DNA of 64,000 bases, from NCBI RefSeq assembly GCF_010728325.1, contig NZ_AP022570.1, forward strand, positions 1,426,001-1,490,000. Direction: 5' to 3'. The first letter of the stretch is position 1. The number at the start of each line of letters is the position of its first letter. Both the position numbers and the translations under genes were made by a program. This document shows, in pieces, positions 1-9,500 of this stretch. The notes under the pieces were generated by a model that did not search any database, was not told the DNA's origin, and saw nothing but the letters and a program-made list of their open reading frames with translations. The DNA is from Mycolicibacterium poriferae. GTDB taxonomy: Bacteria > Actinomycetota > Actinomycetes > Mycobacteriales > Mycobacteriaceae.

Positions 1-1
1 C

Positions 2-166
2 GGTGGGGGCTGGGGCGGCGTCGAATTGGGCGCGGCAGCGGGCACTCTGGGCGGTCCATTCGCCCCTGTCACCGTACCGGCCGGTGCCATCATCCTCGGC
101 GGGATCGGGGCCTTCGGTGGTGTCGAGTTGGGAAAATTCATAGGTGATGTCGTATGCCCGAACTGA
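2..166 (+). CDS. C-terminal end of a glycine-rich protein (partial)
   Basis: An open frame enters from the left edge and stops at 164-166. The visible 54 residues are Gly/Ala/Val-rich and hydrophobic (repeated GGVELG), with a single Cys near the end. Such tails occur in large mycobacterial secreted or membrane-associated proteins, but the domain that would name it lies outside the window. The stop overlaps the start of the next gene by 13 nt, so the two are probably co-transcribed. Confidence 0.5.
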   Translation, partial: GGGWGGVELGAAAGTLGGPFAPVTVPAGAIILGGIGAFGGVELGKFIGDVVCPN

Positions 167-939
167 GACTCCCCGAGCCGGGTAACTGGGCACAAACCGG
201 CAAAGTCGCATTACCGGTGAAAGTCGTTTTGGTCGTCGCGTTCTGCTACGTGGTCGTCCGAGGACTGGTGGCTGTCTACGAGGGCAGCTACCTCACCGCG
301 GCCGTCTGGTGGGCAACGTTGGGAACACCGTTCCTGTTGGTGGCCGCATACCTCTCCGTGGTGGTGGGCGGGGCGGGACAGCGAGTATCGAGCGACTCCT
401 CCGGCCTCACTTTCCAACCGGACAAACGCCTCAGCGTGGCCTACTTCGTGGTGATGGCCGTGCTGGTACCGGCGGCACCGTTGTTCGCTGTTCTGTTGTC
501 GCGCGGTGAGCTCGACCTTTCCACAACTCGTGGCTTGCAGATCGCGGTGTCAGTGGCCTTTTGGGCGCTCGCCCTGCTCGCTGTCGTGGCGCTGGCCGCT
601 GGAATACGCCGCGGCGGCTCCGGTTATCTCAAGTTCACGCCGGCGAGGATCGAGATCGCCGATGTTCTCAAGACGCGTGTAGTGGCGTGGAATGACGTCG
701 TCGATGTGCGCGATGTCGCGTCCACCGCCAAGGCGAATCACGGCGGAAGGGCGGCGGTGCTGTGCCTGCGCGAGGGCACGGAGGAAGTGGTGAGCGGCCT
801 TCCCCTCTACGTCCCGAAAGGTGTAGCGCTGTACTGGCTGGTGCGCCACTACTGGAAACATCCCGAGCACCGTGATGAGCTGGTCGACAGCCGAGCGCCA
901 CGGCGTCTGACCGAAGGGAAGTTCGACCTGTCGGCCTGA
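154..939 (+). CDS. Membrane protein with PH-like C-terminal domain
   Basis: This 261-residue protein has about four hydrophobic segments: two near residues 22-75, and a pair near 95-150 around the sequences AYFVVMAVLVPAAPLFAVLL and SVAFWALALLAVVALAAG. The roughly 100-residue cytoplasmic tail (YLKFTPARIEIADVL followed by VAWNDVVDVRDV) reads like the bacterial PH-fold domains attached to small actinobacterial membrane proteins. The start codon lies inside the end of the upstream glycine-rich gene, which suggests translational coupling. The function is unknown; the PH-like call is from pattern only. Confidence 0.7.
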   Translation: MPELRLPEPGNWAQTGKVALPVKVVLVVAFCYVVVRGLVAVYEGSYLTAAVWWATLGTPFLLVAAYLSVVVGGAGQRVSSDSSGLTFQPDKRLSVAYFVVMAVLVPAAPLFAVLLSRGELDLSTTRGLQIAVSVAFWALALLAVVALAAGIRRGGSGYLKFTPARIEIADVLKTRVVAWNDVVDVRDVASTAKANHGGRAAVLCLREGTEEVVSGLPLYVPKGVALYWLVRHYWKHPEHRDELVDSRAPRRLTEGKFDLSA

Positions 940-943
940 CGAT

Positions 944-1425
944 CTACGCGAAGCGGTTCCCGTACCGGCGTGGCTCCGTGTGGGTTCGTTGATTGGCGGT
1001 GGGCGGAATTGGTGGTCCTGTCGCCCGATACCGCGTGTCCTCCGGAAGGTCGGAGGGCCGCTCGGGCAGGCCGTCCCGTGGATGACCGAACCACCAGATG
1101 GAATCGTCGTCGCCGGGGCTGCGGAAAGACGTCGAGGGTTGATTCTCCTCGAAGTCCACCAAGTAGTAGTACCGGGCAGCCTCGTCGCCGTTCGGCCACG
1201 GACCGGGATCGACGACCGATTCGGTGGTGTCTCGGGCCAGCGCCCAGGTCCGGTTCGACGGCGGTGGGTGTAGACGACGTGGAACATCGCCCCGGCGGTC
1301 CAGGCGTGCGAAACCAGATACGGTCCGCGCCCCTCGAAGTTGGCTTTTTCGATGCGCTGCAGCAGCTTCCGTAGCACTGAAGCGGCGAACTGCGCCTCAG
1401 CCGACGACCCCATCGCTACGTCCAT
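944..1425 (-). pseudogene. Frameshifted conserved hypothetical gene
   Basis: Reading from ATG 1425, the first 50-odd residues look like real protein (RIEKANFEGRGPYLVSHAW, then FHVVYTH). After about position 1262 that frame turns into Arg/Pro-rich nonsense. The next frame then becomes protein-like (SNRTWALARDTTESVV, YYYLVDFEENQPS) and runs to a stop at 944. A single missing base near 1255-1267, in a C-rich run of the coding strand, would restore one protein of about 160 residues. This is either a genuine pseudogene or a sequencing error. The family is not recognised; the mixed acidic and aromatic composition suggests a small soluble protein, possibly an immunity-type protein. Confidence 0.6.
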
Positions 1426-1486
1426 GCCTCGTTCATACCGCAGTCACGGCGGACCCCACTCGCACTTTCCCGCCGTGGGCGCTGTC

Positions 1487-3151
1487 TCAACGCAACAACA
1501 GCAGGCCCCAGCCCACCAGGAAGGCCGTCACCACACAGACCAGGATCAGCGGGATACCGAAGCGCACGAACGTCGCGGCGGAGTAGCCGCCGGGCTTCAT
1601 CACCATCAGGTTGGACTGGTGGCTGAACGGGTTGATGAACGTGAACGAGATACAGGTACCGATCAACGTCAGCAGCAGGATCGGGTCCATTCCGGTGGTG
1701 TCGGCGACGGTCAGCGCCACGGGGGTGAGGATGGCCGCGGCGGCGGCGTTGGACACGATGTTGGTCAAGATGGTGGTGCCGACGGCGATGACGAGGACGA
1801 CGAGCGCGGCGCTGCCGGTGGACAGCGACAGGATCGCCGAGGAGATGATGTCGCCCAGGCCGCTGTTGACGACGATGACGCCGAGGCCGACGGACCCGGC
1901 GATGATCGCCAAGATGTTCCAGTTCAAAGCGCGCACCGCCGAGCGCGGGGTCAGCACACCGGTGACGACCATCAGGGTGGCGCCGGTGACGGCGATCAGC
2001 TCGATGGGGGCCAGGTTGAGCGCGGCGGAGGTGACGACAGCCAGCAGGATGAGCAGCGCGATCCAGGTCTTGCGCGTCTGCGGAGCCTTGCCGGCGACCT
2101 TCTGCCACAGCCCGACAAGTGGGTTGTCGGCCAGCTTCTCGACCGAGCGGGCGGTGACCAGGCACATCTCGCCGGGGCGGGCGGGGGCGTCGCGCAGCAA
2201 CTTGGAGGTCTGAGCGGCGATGACCTCGATGTTGTCATCGACCTCGAGGTCGCGCACGGACTTCTGCTCGTCGGTGGAGATGGACACCATGTACAGGTCC
2301 TGGGGTGCCTGGCCGAAGCGCGGGCTGGCCCACAGCGTGCGCACTCCGGACTCGGTGGCGCGGTAGACCAGCACGTCGTCGGCCTGCATCGGTTGGTCGG
2401 CGTCGACGGCTTCACCCCAGCGTTGGATCTCGAGCAGTTCGAAGTCGGGCGTGGTAGCGACACCGAGGGCGGCGGCGGTGCGCCCGACGGCGTTGGAACC
2501 GCGGGCAACTGGAATCTCCGCGCGCCACTCCAGCTTCCGTTCCTTGTGTTCGGTGGCACCGCGCAGCATCCGCGGGGCGAGCAGGAACAGCACGCCCCAG
2601 CCGACCAGCGCGACCGGGACGGCGATGGGCACGAAGCTGAACATCGTCAGCTCGACGCCGGCCGGGTCGGCGATGCCGGCGATGAGCAGGTTGGAGCTGG
2701 TGCCGATCAGCGTGGCCGAACCGGCCAGCGTGGTGGCGTGCGCGATGGGCAGCAGCACCCCGCGGGCGGGCACGCCGGACTGGCGTTCGAGTTCCTTGGC
2801 GGCGGGGATGAGCATCGCGACGATTGGGGTGGTGTTGATCAGTGCCGACGCGACGCCGACCGGCGGGACGAGCCGAGCCAGGGTCTGCGTGGCTGTGGTG
2901 ACTCCGTTGAGCAGGCGGTAGGTGACGCGGGTGATGACGCCCGTGTAGAGCACGCCCTTGGCGATGACGAGCATGGCGGCGATGGTGATGACGCCGCCGT
3001 TGGACAACCCGGCGAACAGTTCGGCCGGGGTGGCGATGCCGGCCAGTCCGGCGACGACCAGGGCGCAGATGAGTGCCAACACCGCGGGCTGGCGGCCGGT
3101 GGTCATGACGATCAACGTCACAACGACGATCACCGCGGCCAGGATGGTCAT
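1487..3151 (-). CDS. SLC13/DASS-type permease with internal TrkA-C domains
   Basis: The 554-residue integral membrane protein resembles the SLC13 (divalent anion:Na+ symporter) family. Hydrophobic helices fill residues 1-190, including the family-like stretch GVASALINTTPIVAMLIPAA and the hairpin region ATLIGTSSNLLIAGIADPAG. A soluble insert at about 195-320 looks like one or two RCK_C/TrkA-C ligand-binding domains. A second helix block with SHQSNLMVMKPGGY closes the protein. It probably moves sulfate, a dicarboxylate or another oxyanion across the plasma membrane, but the substrate cannot be read from sequence. It starts at ATG 3151 and appears monocistronic. Confidence 0.85.
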   Translation of the reverse strand: MTILAAVIVVVTLIVMTTGRQPAVLALICALVVAGLAGIATPAELFAGLSNGGVITIAAMLVIAKGVLYTGVITRVTYRLLNGVTTATQTLARLVPPVGVASALINTTPIVAMLIPAAKELERQSGVPARGVLLPIAHATTLAGSATLIGTSSNLLIAGIADPAGVELTMFSFVPIAVPVALVGWGVLFLLAPRMLRGATEHKERKLEWRAEIPVARGSNAVGRTAAALGVATTPDFELLEIQRWGEAVDADQPMQADDVLVYRATESGVRTLWASPRFGQAPQDLYMVSISTDEQKSVRDLEVDDNIEVIAAQTSKLLRDAPARPGEMCLVTARSVEKLADNPLVGLWQKVAGKAPQTRKTWIALLILLAVVTSAALNLAPIELIAVTGATLMVVTGVLTPRSAVRALNWNILAIIAGSVGLGVIVVNSGLGDIISSAILSLSTGSAALVVLVIAVGTTILTNIVSNAAAAAILTPVALTVADTTGMDPILLLTLIGTCISFTFINPFSHQSNLMVMKPGGYSAATFVRFGIPLILVCVVTAFLVGWGLLLLR

Positions 3152-3182
3152 GGGAAAGAAGTTAGCGGGAGCGCAGTGCCGT

Positions 3183-3494
3183 TCAAGCCGGCGGACAGTA
3201 GGTCATATAGGCGAGCACGACGTAGTCGCCAGCACCTTTGCGGTCGAACGAGGGATTGTCGCTGAGGACGAAGTCGACGATTCGGGCAGGCGGGACACCG
3301 AGGTCGAGCTGCCGGCAGACGCCATGCGCGTACATGACGGTCGCATACGGATTCGACGTGGTGATACCAACGCTCTGAAGCCTATTGAGAAAGGCCGCGT
3401 CCTGGGGCTGCGCGGCCGCGGCGGGAGCCAGGATCAGGGCGGAGGTCACTGCGATCCCGGTGGCGACGCCAAGTCCGGCGCTCAGCGGATTCAT
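3183..3494 (-). CDS. DUF732 secreted protein
   Basis: This is a 103-residue protein starting at the internal ATG 3494, chosen because a signal peptide follows directly (MNPLSAGLGVATGIAVTSAL, then an AAAAAQ cleavage region). An ATG-less extension to 3530 is possible but not signal-like. The mature part has the DUF732 pattern: short helices, QDAAFLNRLQSVGI, and two Cys residues (in GVCRQLD and MTYCPPA) probably forming a disulfide. DUF732 proteins are abundant in mycobacteria, are exported, and have no known activity. It follows the permease gene without clear coupling. Confidence 0.85.
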   Translation of the reverse strand: MNPLSAGLGVATGIAVTSALILAPAAAAQPQDAAFLNRLQSVGITTSNPYATVMYAHGVCRQLDLGVPPARIVDFVLSDNPSFDRKGAGDYVVLAYMTYCPPA

Positions 3495-3827
3495 GCGGTT
3501 CCCAACTGTCGAACGCAGTGTGTGGCACATGCGCTGTATTGGATCTAGTTGTAGCAGCGCCCGAGGGCCTCGGCTACGGGAAAACGAAGATCGGGTCGTT
3601 GCGTCTCGGGCGCAACCGATACGTGCGTGGTGAGACCGTCGAGGCTCGAAACGGCGGATCGAATGATGCAGCTGTGGCAGACGGTACGCATCGGGCAGAT
3701 GGGGTAGCTACCACTGATATTCAGGGGGTCATCCCGATTCGTTGTGTCGGCGGTTTGCGGCATCATTCATGAAGTCAGGGCGGCTTCGGCAGAGCTCGGG
3801 CCAAACAGCACAGGGCTTGGGGGAGCG
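3495..3827. other. Intergenic region between divergent genes
   Basis: About 330 bases separate the DUF732 gene (minus) from the zinc-ribbon gene (plus). No coding frame with good composition was seen, and no convincing hairpin or promoter hexamers. It must hold the two divergent promoters. Part of it would be coding if the downstream gene really starts at 3744. Confidence 0.4.
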
Positions 3828-4934
3828 GTGTACAGCGAGTTCGACGGGACGGGACCGATGGTGGTCTGTCCGCAGGGGCACGCTAATGCCTGGAACTACA
3901 AGTTCTGCGGCCAGTGCGGGCTGCCCATCGGCGTGGTGGCCTTTCCTGACGATGAGCCTGAGCACCAGGACTCTGCACGTGATGTTGCGCCGAAGCGGCG
4001 AGGCTTGTTCGTCGGAGTTGCGATCGCCGCGGTCGTCGTGGTGGTGGCTGTCGCCGCGACGGTCGCTGTGTTGTTGACTCGGCCGTCGGCCGACGACTCG
4101 GCAGAAACAGCTTCGCCGGCGTTCCCCACCGGCGGCGTCGATCCTGCCGGCATGGTGCCGCAGTGCACGGCCGCGCCGGCGGTACAGGCCGAGTCTGTCG
4201 ACATGACGCCCGAGGGACTGACGGTCGGCGCCGCGTTTCTGTCGCAGTGCGGGGGAGGCAACACGGAAGCGGGGGAAGCCGTGCGCATCACCGTTGCCGA
4301 CGGCAACCGGGACATCGCCGCAGGATTGTTCGATTTCTCGGCTGCGCCGTTGACGATGAAACCCGGTGAGACCGCGCGCCGCACGCTGGTGTTCCCGGCC
4401 GGCATGTACTGGCGTACACCGGCCATGTTTTCCGGCGCGCCGCAGCTCGTCTTCCACCCGGGCGAGCAATCGGGATCCACAGCCGGCGCCGCGGCAGTAG
4501 ACAGGATGGTGGCGCAAGCGGCCACTGACCCCGAGCACGGCAGTATCGACGGCGTCGCCGACGCGGTGCTCGGCGAGTTGCGGGACGCCGATTATGGTTT
4601 TGTGTCCGGCTCGATTGCGAATCGTTGGGTTCCCCAGATCAGTTCGAAGAAGGCTGGCTTGACCGTCGACGGGAAGACGTTGACGAGCGCCGACGTGCTA
4701 CGCGACCACCTTGATCTCCGTGCCAAGTACAGCGGTGTTCGATTGGTGTCATCGGGGCAATGGACGACGTTCAACTCGCCGGACTGGTGGGTGACGGTCG
4801 TGGGTGTGCCCGCGTTGGACCCAGCCGCGGCGAACGGATGGTGTGATTCTCAAGGCCTGGGGGTCGACGACTGCTTCGCCAAGTTCGTCAGTCCCCTCTT
4901 TGGTGTCGAAGGCACCACCGTGTACAGGAAGTGA
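3828..4934 (+). CDS. Zinc-ribbon, single-TM protein with extracytoplasmic domain
   Basis: The frame is open from 3744. GTG 3828 is preferred because a purine-rich GGGGGAG lies just upstream and the conserved-looking part starts there; ATG 3858 is an alternative. The protein has an N-terminal zinc ribbon (CPQGH, then CGQCG), a charged linker, one strong membrane helix (GLFVGVAIAAVVVVVAVAAT) and a roughly 270-residue outer domain with scattered Cys. A cytoplasmic metal site with an exported domain suggests a membrane-anchored sensor or envelope protein. It is followed after 7 nt by a second protein of the same architecture, so the two are probably partners. The precise function is unknown. Confidence 0.7.
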   Translation: MYSEFDGTGPMVVCPQGHANAWNYKFCGQCGLPIGVVAFPDDEPEHQDSARDVAPKRRGLFVGVAIAAVVVVVAVAATVAVLLTRPSADDSAETASPAFPTGGVDPAGMVPQCTAAPAVQAESVDMTPEGLTVGAAFLSQCGGGNTEAGEAVRITVADGNRDIAAGLFDFSAAPLTMKPGETARRTLVFPAGMYWRTPAMFSGAPQLVFHPGEQSGSTAGAAAVDRMVAQAATDPEHGSIDGVADAVLGELRDADYGFVSGSIANRWVPQISSKKAGLTVDGKTLTSADVLRDHLDLRAKYSGVRLVSSGQWTTFNSPDWWVTVVGVPALDPAAANGWCDSQGLGVDDCFAKFVSPLFGVEGTTVYRK

Positions 4935-4941
4935 GTGGACG

Positions 4942-5883
4942 ATGAGCTTCTGCGTCTTCTGCGGCGGTCGACTCGCCGACACGCTGCGCTGCCACTCGTG
5001 CGGTGCGGTCAATGTCGGCGGCACCTGGCATGAATCGGCTTACGCGCCAACGGACGTCTCGAATGTCTCGTCGGGAGCAGGATGGTTGCCTGATCCGACG
5101 GGCCGGCATGAAGGCCGCTACTTCGTCGCTGGACAGCCGACGGACCTGATTCGTGACGGCGGTGTGGAGGCGCTCGACCCGTTGGGTAAGCAGCAGTTGG
5201 AATCATCTGGCGACGACAGCCCCTCGGCGACAACCCCACCAGCCAGCCGCCGCCGGGTATGGCTATCCGTCGCGGCGGCAACGGCAATCTTGCTGGTGGT
5301 GGGAGCGGCCGTTGGCGCATTTTTGTACGTCAACCGTGATCAGACGACTGTCGACGACCGGTACCTCGCGGCGCTGCGCCAGGACGGGTTCTCCGGCGAG
5401 TTCAACTCCGATGCCAATGCTGTGGCACACGGTAAGAGCGTGTGTCGGCAGTTGGAGGAAGGCGGTCCGCAGCAGGGAATGCCGGCGGATGAGGTTGCCG
5501 TGCAGTACTTCTGCCCACAGTTCGTCGAGGGATTCCACGTGCTGGAGACGGCGACCATTACGGGTAGCTTCACGCTCAACGACGAGGATGCGAACGCCTA
5601 TTCGTCCGCGATCGAGGTTGACGGTTCGTCGTGTACCGGGTCCGGCGGATATTCGGACGTCGATTCGGGAACGCCGGTGACGGTCAAGAACGGCAAGGGG
5701 GAGACCCTGACCACCACCTACCTGGAGGAGGGCAAGGGCGGCCGGTACATGTGCACCTTCGGCTTCACATTCGAGATCACCGAAGGCCAAGACCGCTACG
5801 TCGTGTCAGTCGGCCGCAGAGGGGAGCTCAGCTACTCCTTCGACGAGCTGCGCGCCGGCGGCGTGGCGTTGTCGTTGGGTTGA
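4942..5883 (+). CDS. Zinc-ribbon, DUF2510 and DUF732-like membrane protein
   Basis: The 313-residue protein starts at ATG 4942, 7 nt after the preceding gene. Visible parts in order: zinc ribbon (CVFCGG, CHSCGA) at residues 4-23; a DUF2510-like motif (GWLPDPTGRHEGRYF) near residue 47; one TM helix (VWLSVAAATAILLVVGAAVG) near 105-130; a DUF732-like helical segment (DRYLAALRQDGF, then GKSVCRQLEEGG); and a C-terminal beta-rich domain with paired Cys. Combining a cytoplasmic zinc ribbon, DUF2510 and an exported DUF732 fold is typical of mycobacterial envelope proteins of unknown role. It is likely co-transcribed with its neighbours. Confidence 0.75.
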   Translation: MSFCVFCGGRLADTLRCHSCGAVNVGGTWHESAYAPTDVSNVSSGAGWLPDPTGRHEGRYFVAGQPTDLIRDGGVEALDPLGKQQLESSGDDSPSATTPPASRRRVWLSVAAATAILLVVGAAVGAFLYVNRDQTTVDDRYLAALRQDGFSGEFNSDANAVAHGKSVCRQLEEGGPQQGMPADEVAVQYFCPQFVEGFHVLETATITGSFTLNDEDANAYSSAIEVDGSSCTGSGGYSDVDSGTPVTVKNGKGETLTTTYLEEGKGGRYMCTFGFTFEITEGQDRYVVSVGRRGELSYSFDELRAGGVALSLG

Positions 5884-5885
5884 CG

Positions 5886-6260
5886 ATGGGTGACTCGCGA
5901 CGGCGCGAATTGGATGACAGCCTGCTCGACCGGATCCGTGCCGTCGTGGCGCCGGGCGACGACATCTACACGTTGACGTCGAAACGGCCCAACCGGATCG
6001 TCTCGATCGATCGTGCTGGGATCGAGGTCGAAACGATCCGGTCCGAGGACCGGGGTTCCGGTCCGCAGCTCGTCCCCGCGTGGATGATCGATACCGCTTG
6101 GGCTCACCTTCGCCGACACGGGCGTCTGACCCACGAGGAGCTGCTCAATTCGCTGAACGTGAAGAGGTCGGCCTTCGTCTGTGCGCTGCTGGCGCAGTTC
6201 CGTGACGTCTCGGTCGCATCGACTCGTCCGACGGTCTTGGAGCTCGCCCGCGACGATTAG
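5886..6260 (+). CDS. Small protein resembling a restriction-enzyme N-terminal domain
   Basis: The 124-residue protein starts at ATG 5886, 2 nt after the previous stop. The core (YTLTSKRPNRIVSIDRAGIE, then ETIRS, VPAWMIDTAWAHL, RHGRLTHEELLNSLNVKRSA) recalls a helical module I associate with predicted HNH/Mrr-type restriction proteins in actinobacteria. No nuclease motif is present here. It could be a stand-alone specificity or DNA-binding module, or the remnant of a larger enzyme at the edge of the defence island. It sits directly before the island, but its spacing links it to the upstream genes. The family match is from memory and weak. Confidence 0.65.
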   Translation: MGDSRRRELDDSLLDRIRAVVAPGDDIYTLTSKRPNRIVSIDRAGIEVETIRSEDRGSGPQLVPAWMIDTAWAHLRRHGRLTHEELLNSLNVKRSAFVCALLAQFRDVSVASTRPTVLELARDD

Positions 6261-6271
6261 TCGAAGGAGCG

Positions 6272-6418
6272 ATGGACCGGTCGGCTTCCGGGAGTGGCTC
6301 CGGAACAATTAGGGGTGTTCCCCATTCCCTACAGCCGCACGTCTGTCGCATGATCAGGGGATGGATTGTTGCGATCGGCATGAGCTCGCCAGCGAATGCG
6401 CAGATCACAGGCTTCTGA
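6272..6418 (+). CDS. Possible 48-residue small ORF
   Basis: An ATG at 6272 is preceded by GAAGGAG, but with only about 2 nt of spacing, and opens 48 codons ending at 6416-6418. The product is Ser/Gly-rich and then hydrophobic (RGWIVAIGMSSPANAQ). It could be a leader-like small protein or chance. It otherwise lies in the non-coding gap between the 124-residue gene and the defence island. Confidence 0.2.
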   Translation: MDRSASGSGSGTIRGVPHSLQPHVCRMIRGWIVAIGMSSPANAQITGF

Positions 6419-6506
6419 AGTATGTCGAACAGGGGAACCATCTTCTTGTCGGCATCTTCATTTAGGCTGCGTCAATATTTGCAGGGTAGCTAGCGGGAAT
6501 GGGTAG

Positions 6507-9500
6507 ATGTCGCTATCAGCGTGGATGAGCGATAACGAGCACAAGTGGCGGGAACGCTTCACGCCGGTCCGGCTTGTCGTCGAAACCGACTTCACTGCGG
6601 AGGAGGTCCGCGACGCCCACAAACGTTATGGCGCTGCTGCCCGTGGACTCTTTCTCCGCGGCTGGACATACGAACAGTTCATCAAGCGGTTCCCAGCGCT
6701 GACGGTGTTCGTGCTGGTGGGTCACGCCGCGCTCGAGTACGACCAGGGCCGGTATTGGGACAGTTTCTGGGATGAGCTCGGAATGGGACGCGACCCTGAC
6801 TTCGAGAGCGAGCTCCGCGCCAAGCTGTTCGGTCTTCTCGACAAATTCTCGCTTGCTCGCTCCCCGCGCATAGAGCGAGCGCACGCATTCAAGTACGTCA
6901 TGACGCTCACGTTGCACGCTGGCATTCCAGCGCACTGTCTCGCTGACGTCTTGCAGGTGATCAACACTCACATCAGTCAGGGGCGGGCGGCGTCCGGGGC
7001 GGCGCTGGTCGAGTGGCTTGAAGAGCCTGGCAAAGAGCACCGGCTGGAAGCTCTCGACGTTCCGGTGCGGAACTTTCTGGTGAACGGCGCTGAGTTCGCG
7101 ATCGACATCCTCGACCGAATCATCGAGTTCGTCGAGGCGGCAGCAGCTGACCCCGCACTGCTCGACCGACATCTCGACTCGTCGACGACGGGCTTGCCGG
7201 ACGTCCTTCTGCGTGAGCTGGTCCAGCAACTCCGTGATGAGCCAGTGGAGTTCGGGCGCAAACAACTGACCGTCCGATCCCGTCGACAACCGGCGGTTTA
7301 CTACGACGTCGACGACGACGAAATAGTGCTCGAGTTGCCGGCGCCCACCGCCGACACGGACCTACCGTGGCGGGTGTCGTTCGACGGCGACGTTCGCCAA
7401 GTTAGACCCGCCCGAAAGTGGGGGACCGAGACGCAGTTGGCGAAGATCGCCGTGCCCGGTCCGGTACGCGAAATCATCATGGCCCACCCGGGTGTCGCAA
7501 GCACATCGCTTCCCCTTGTCGTGAAGTCCGACCCGCTACTCGTCTTCGACAAGTCCGGACGATGGGTTCCGCGCCGTGATGGATTGAAGGATTGTGTCTG
7601 GGCCGTCTTCCCGGCGAGCTACTCGCTCGTCGACAGTCACTCGGGACAACTCGTCGAAGTGGCCGACAGCGGGTCCCCAGCCGGATGGCGGGGCTGGCGC
7701 AGCGTCTTCGTTTCTCTTGACGACATCGCCGGCCTGCAGCTGCGCGCGGCGAACGGGGACGATGTCGGCGCACCAAGAACGGTTCGCAAGGACGCGAGGC
7801 CCTCTTTCCGGCTCGGTGAAGTCATCCCAGGTGTCTATTCCACGGACGGCCGCACCGTGTACAGCAGCCGCCCCTGGGTGATGCTCCCCCCGTCAACCTC
7901 CAAGCCCGGCCCGGAGTGGACTGTTCGCGTCCGTCGCTTCGGTGAATCCGACTGGTTGGTCGAGGAGAAGTGGTGCGCGGAAGGAGTAGAAACGTGTTTG
8001 GATCCCTTCGACGAAGCGGAGCAACCGCAGCTCGGCCTCTTCGAGATCGTCGTCACTGGCCCCCTGGGGGCTGATGCCCGCTGTGTGGTGTTCATGGCGG
8101 AGGGTCTCACCGCGACCGTCGACACTGGGATTCGTGTACCCCTGGCTGGCGGATTGACTCCCTGCACAGCGGGGGTGTCGAGCGAGTCGTTCACGATATC
8201 CCCGGCGGAGCCGATCGAGTTCGGCCCCCGTCGATTGGACGCGCAGGTTCAGCTGTCTGACGGAGTGAACGCTGCGGCCATCATCGTGAGGCCGCCCCAC
8301 GTCGAAATTCGTGCGGGAGAGGTGGGAGCGCCCGCTGCCTGGCGAATGACAGCAGAAGTCTGCGATCCCGAGGACTTCACCCAGGACCGATTCGTGGCGA
8401 TTCGAGCGCCTGGGGTCGATTCTGTTGTATTCAAATATGTTTCACGACACGGCGACCCCCTACAGAGCGACTGGAGCCCGCGACAACGCCAAGGCGATGT
8501 CTTCGAGTCGCGTACTCAACAATTCGCCGACACGGTTCGGAGCCATCCAGCGGGGCGGATCGTTGCAACTTTGACGTGCGATGGGTCATCTACCGACGTC
8601 ACAGTTCTTCATGCACAGCCCAAACAGCTCGCTTCCCGGGTGGAATTGCTCGAGGACAAGCTGATCTTTTTTGACATTGCCGAACTCGACGACCTTGCGG
8701 TGTATGTGTGGAGCACGACGGCGCCATGGTCTTCGCCGGAAGTGCTGGCCATCGTCGACGGCACAGCTTCGCTGCCCTCGTTCCTGATTGAAGCGGGCCC
8801 GCTCCGCTGTCAGCTGTTCGTCGATGATCCGTGGATGCTGATCGAACCCCCGTCAAACCCCGGTGACGCAGCCTTCCGCGTCGATCAGTTGGGGTGGAGG
8901 GAGGACGGCACGCCAGCCGAAGTTAGGCTTGCGCGCTACCTGGGCGCGATGCCGTCGCCCCCGAGGGATCTCGGTCCGATCCCCGAGGTGTGGGCGGCGA
9001 TGGCACAACTACATGCCGACGGCCGAACCGATAGGTTCGAAGGCCTGATCGAATTGTTGGACCAGAATCCGCGAACAGCTTTGGAATGCTTGGGCGACAG
9101 CACCATTGCTCCGGGTGACAAAATGGCGATGCTGATTCGTAGCGAATTGGTCAACCAGGACTTCTCGGCAGAGGAGACGCTCAACGATCTCCATTCACAC
9201 CCGTGGTTCGGTTGTATGGTCGAGCTGGCTGACCTTCCATCGCTGTTCCATCGCCGACACGAGGTTCGTGACGAGCGGAAACAGACGCTCGCGTATCTCG
9301 GGGACCGCGGTGGTTTGCCCCTCATCGATCTGCTCCGGACTGGCAAGAACTCGAGCGTAGACAACGCGTGTTTTGACGAGAACGTCTACCAATGGACCAG
9401 AGTCGACGGGGCTCGAATTCAAGCGAAGCTGCAGGAAATCCAGCAAGTGCCCCTTGCACAATTGCACCCGGAGAGTCTCCGCGCTGGAGTCTACGAGGCC

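Noticed and set aside
1340..3265. 641-codon plus-strand frame rich in Gly, Asp, Gln and His
   Set aside because: It is antisense to the SLC13 permease, has a biased low-complexity composition typical of a GC-rich shadow frame, and has no family features.
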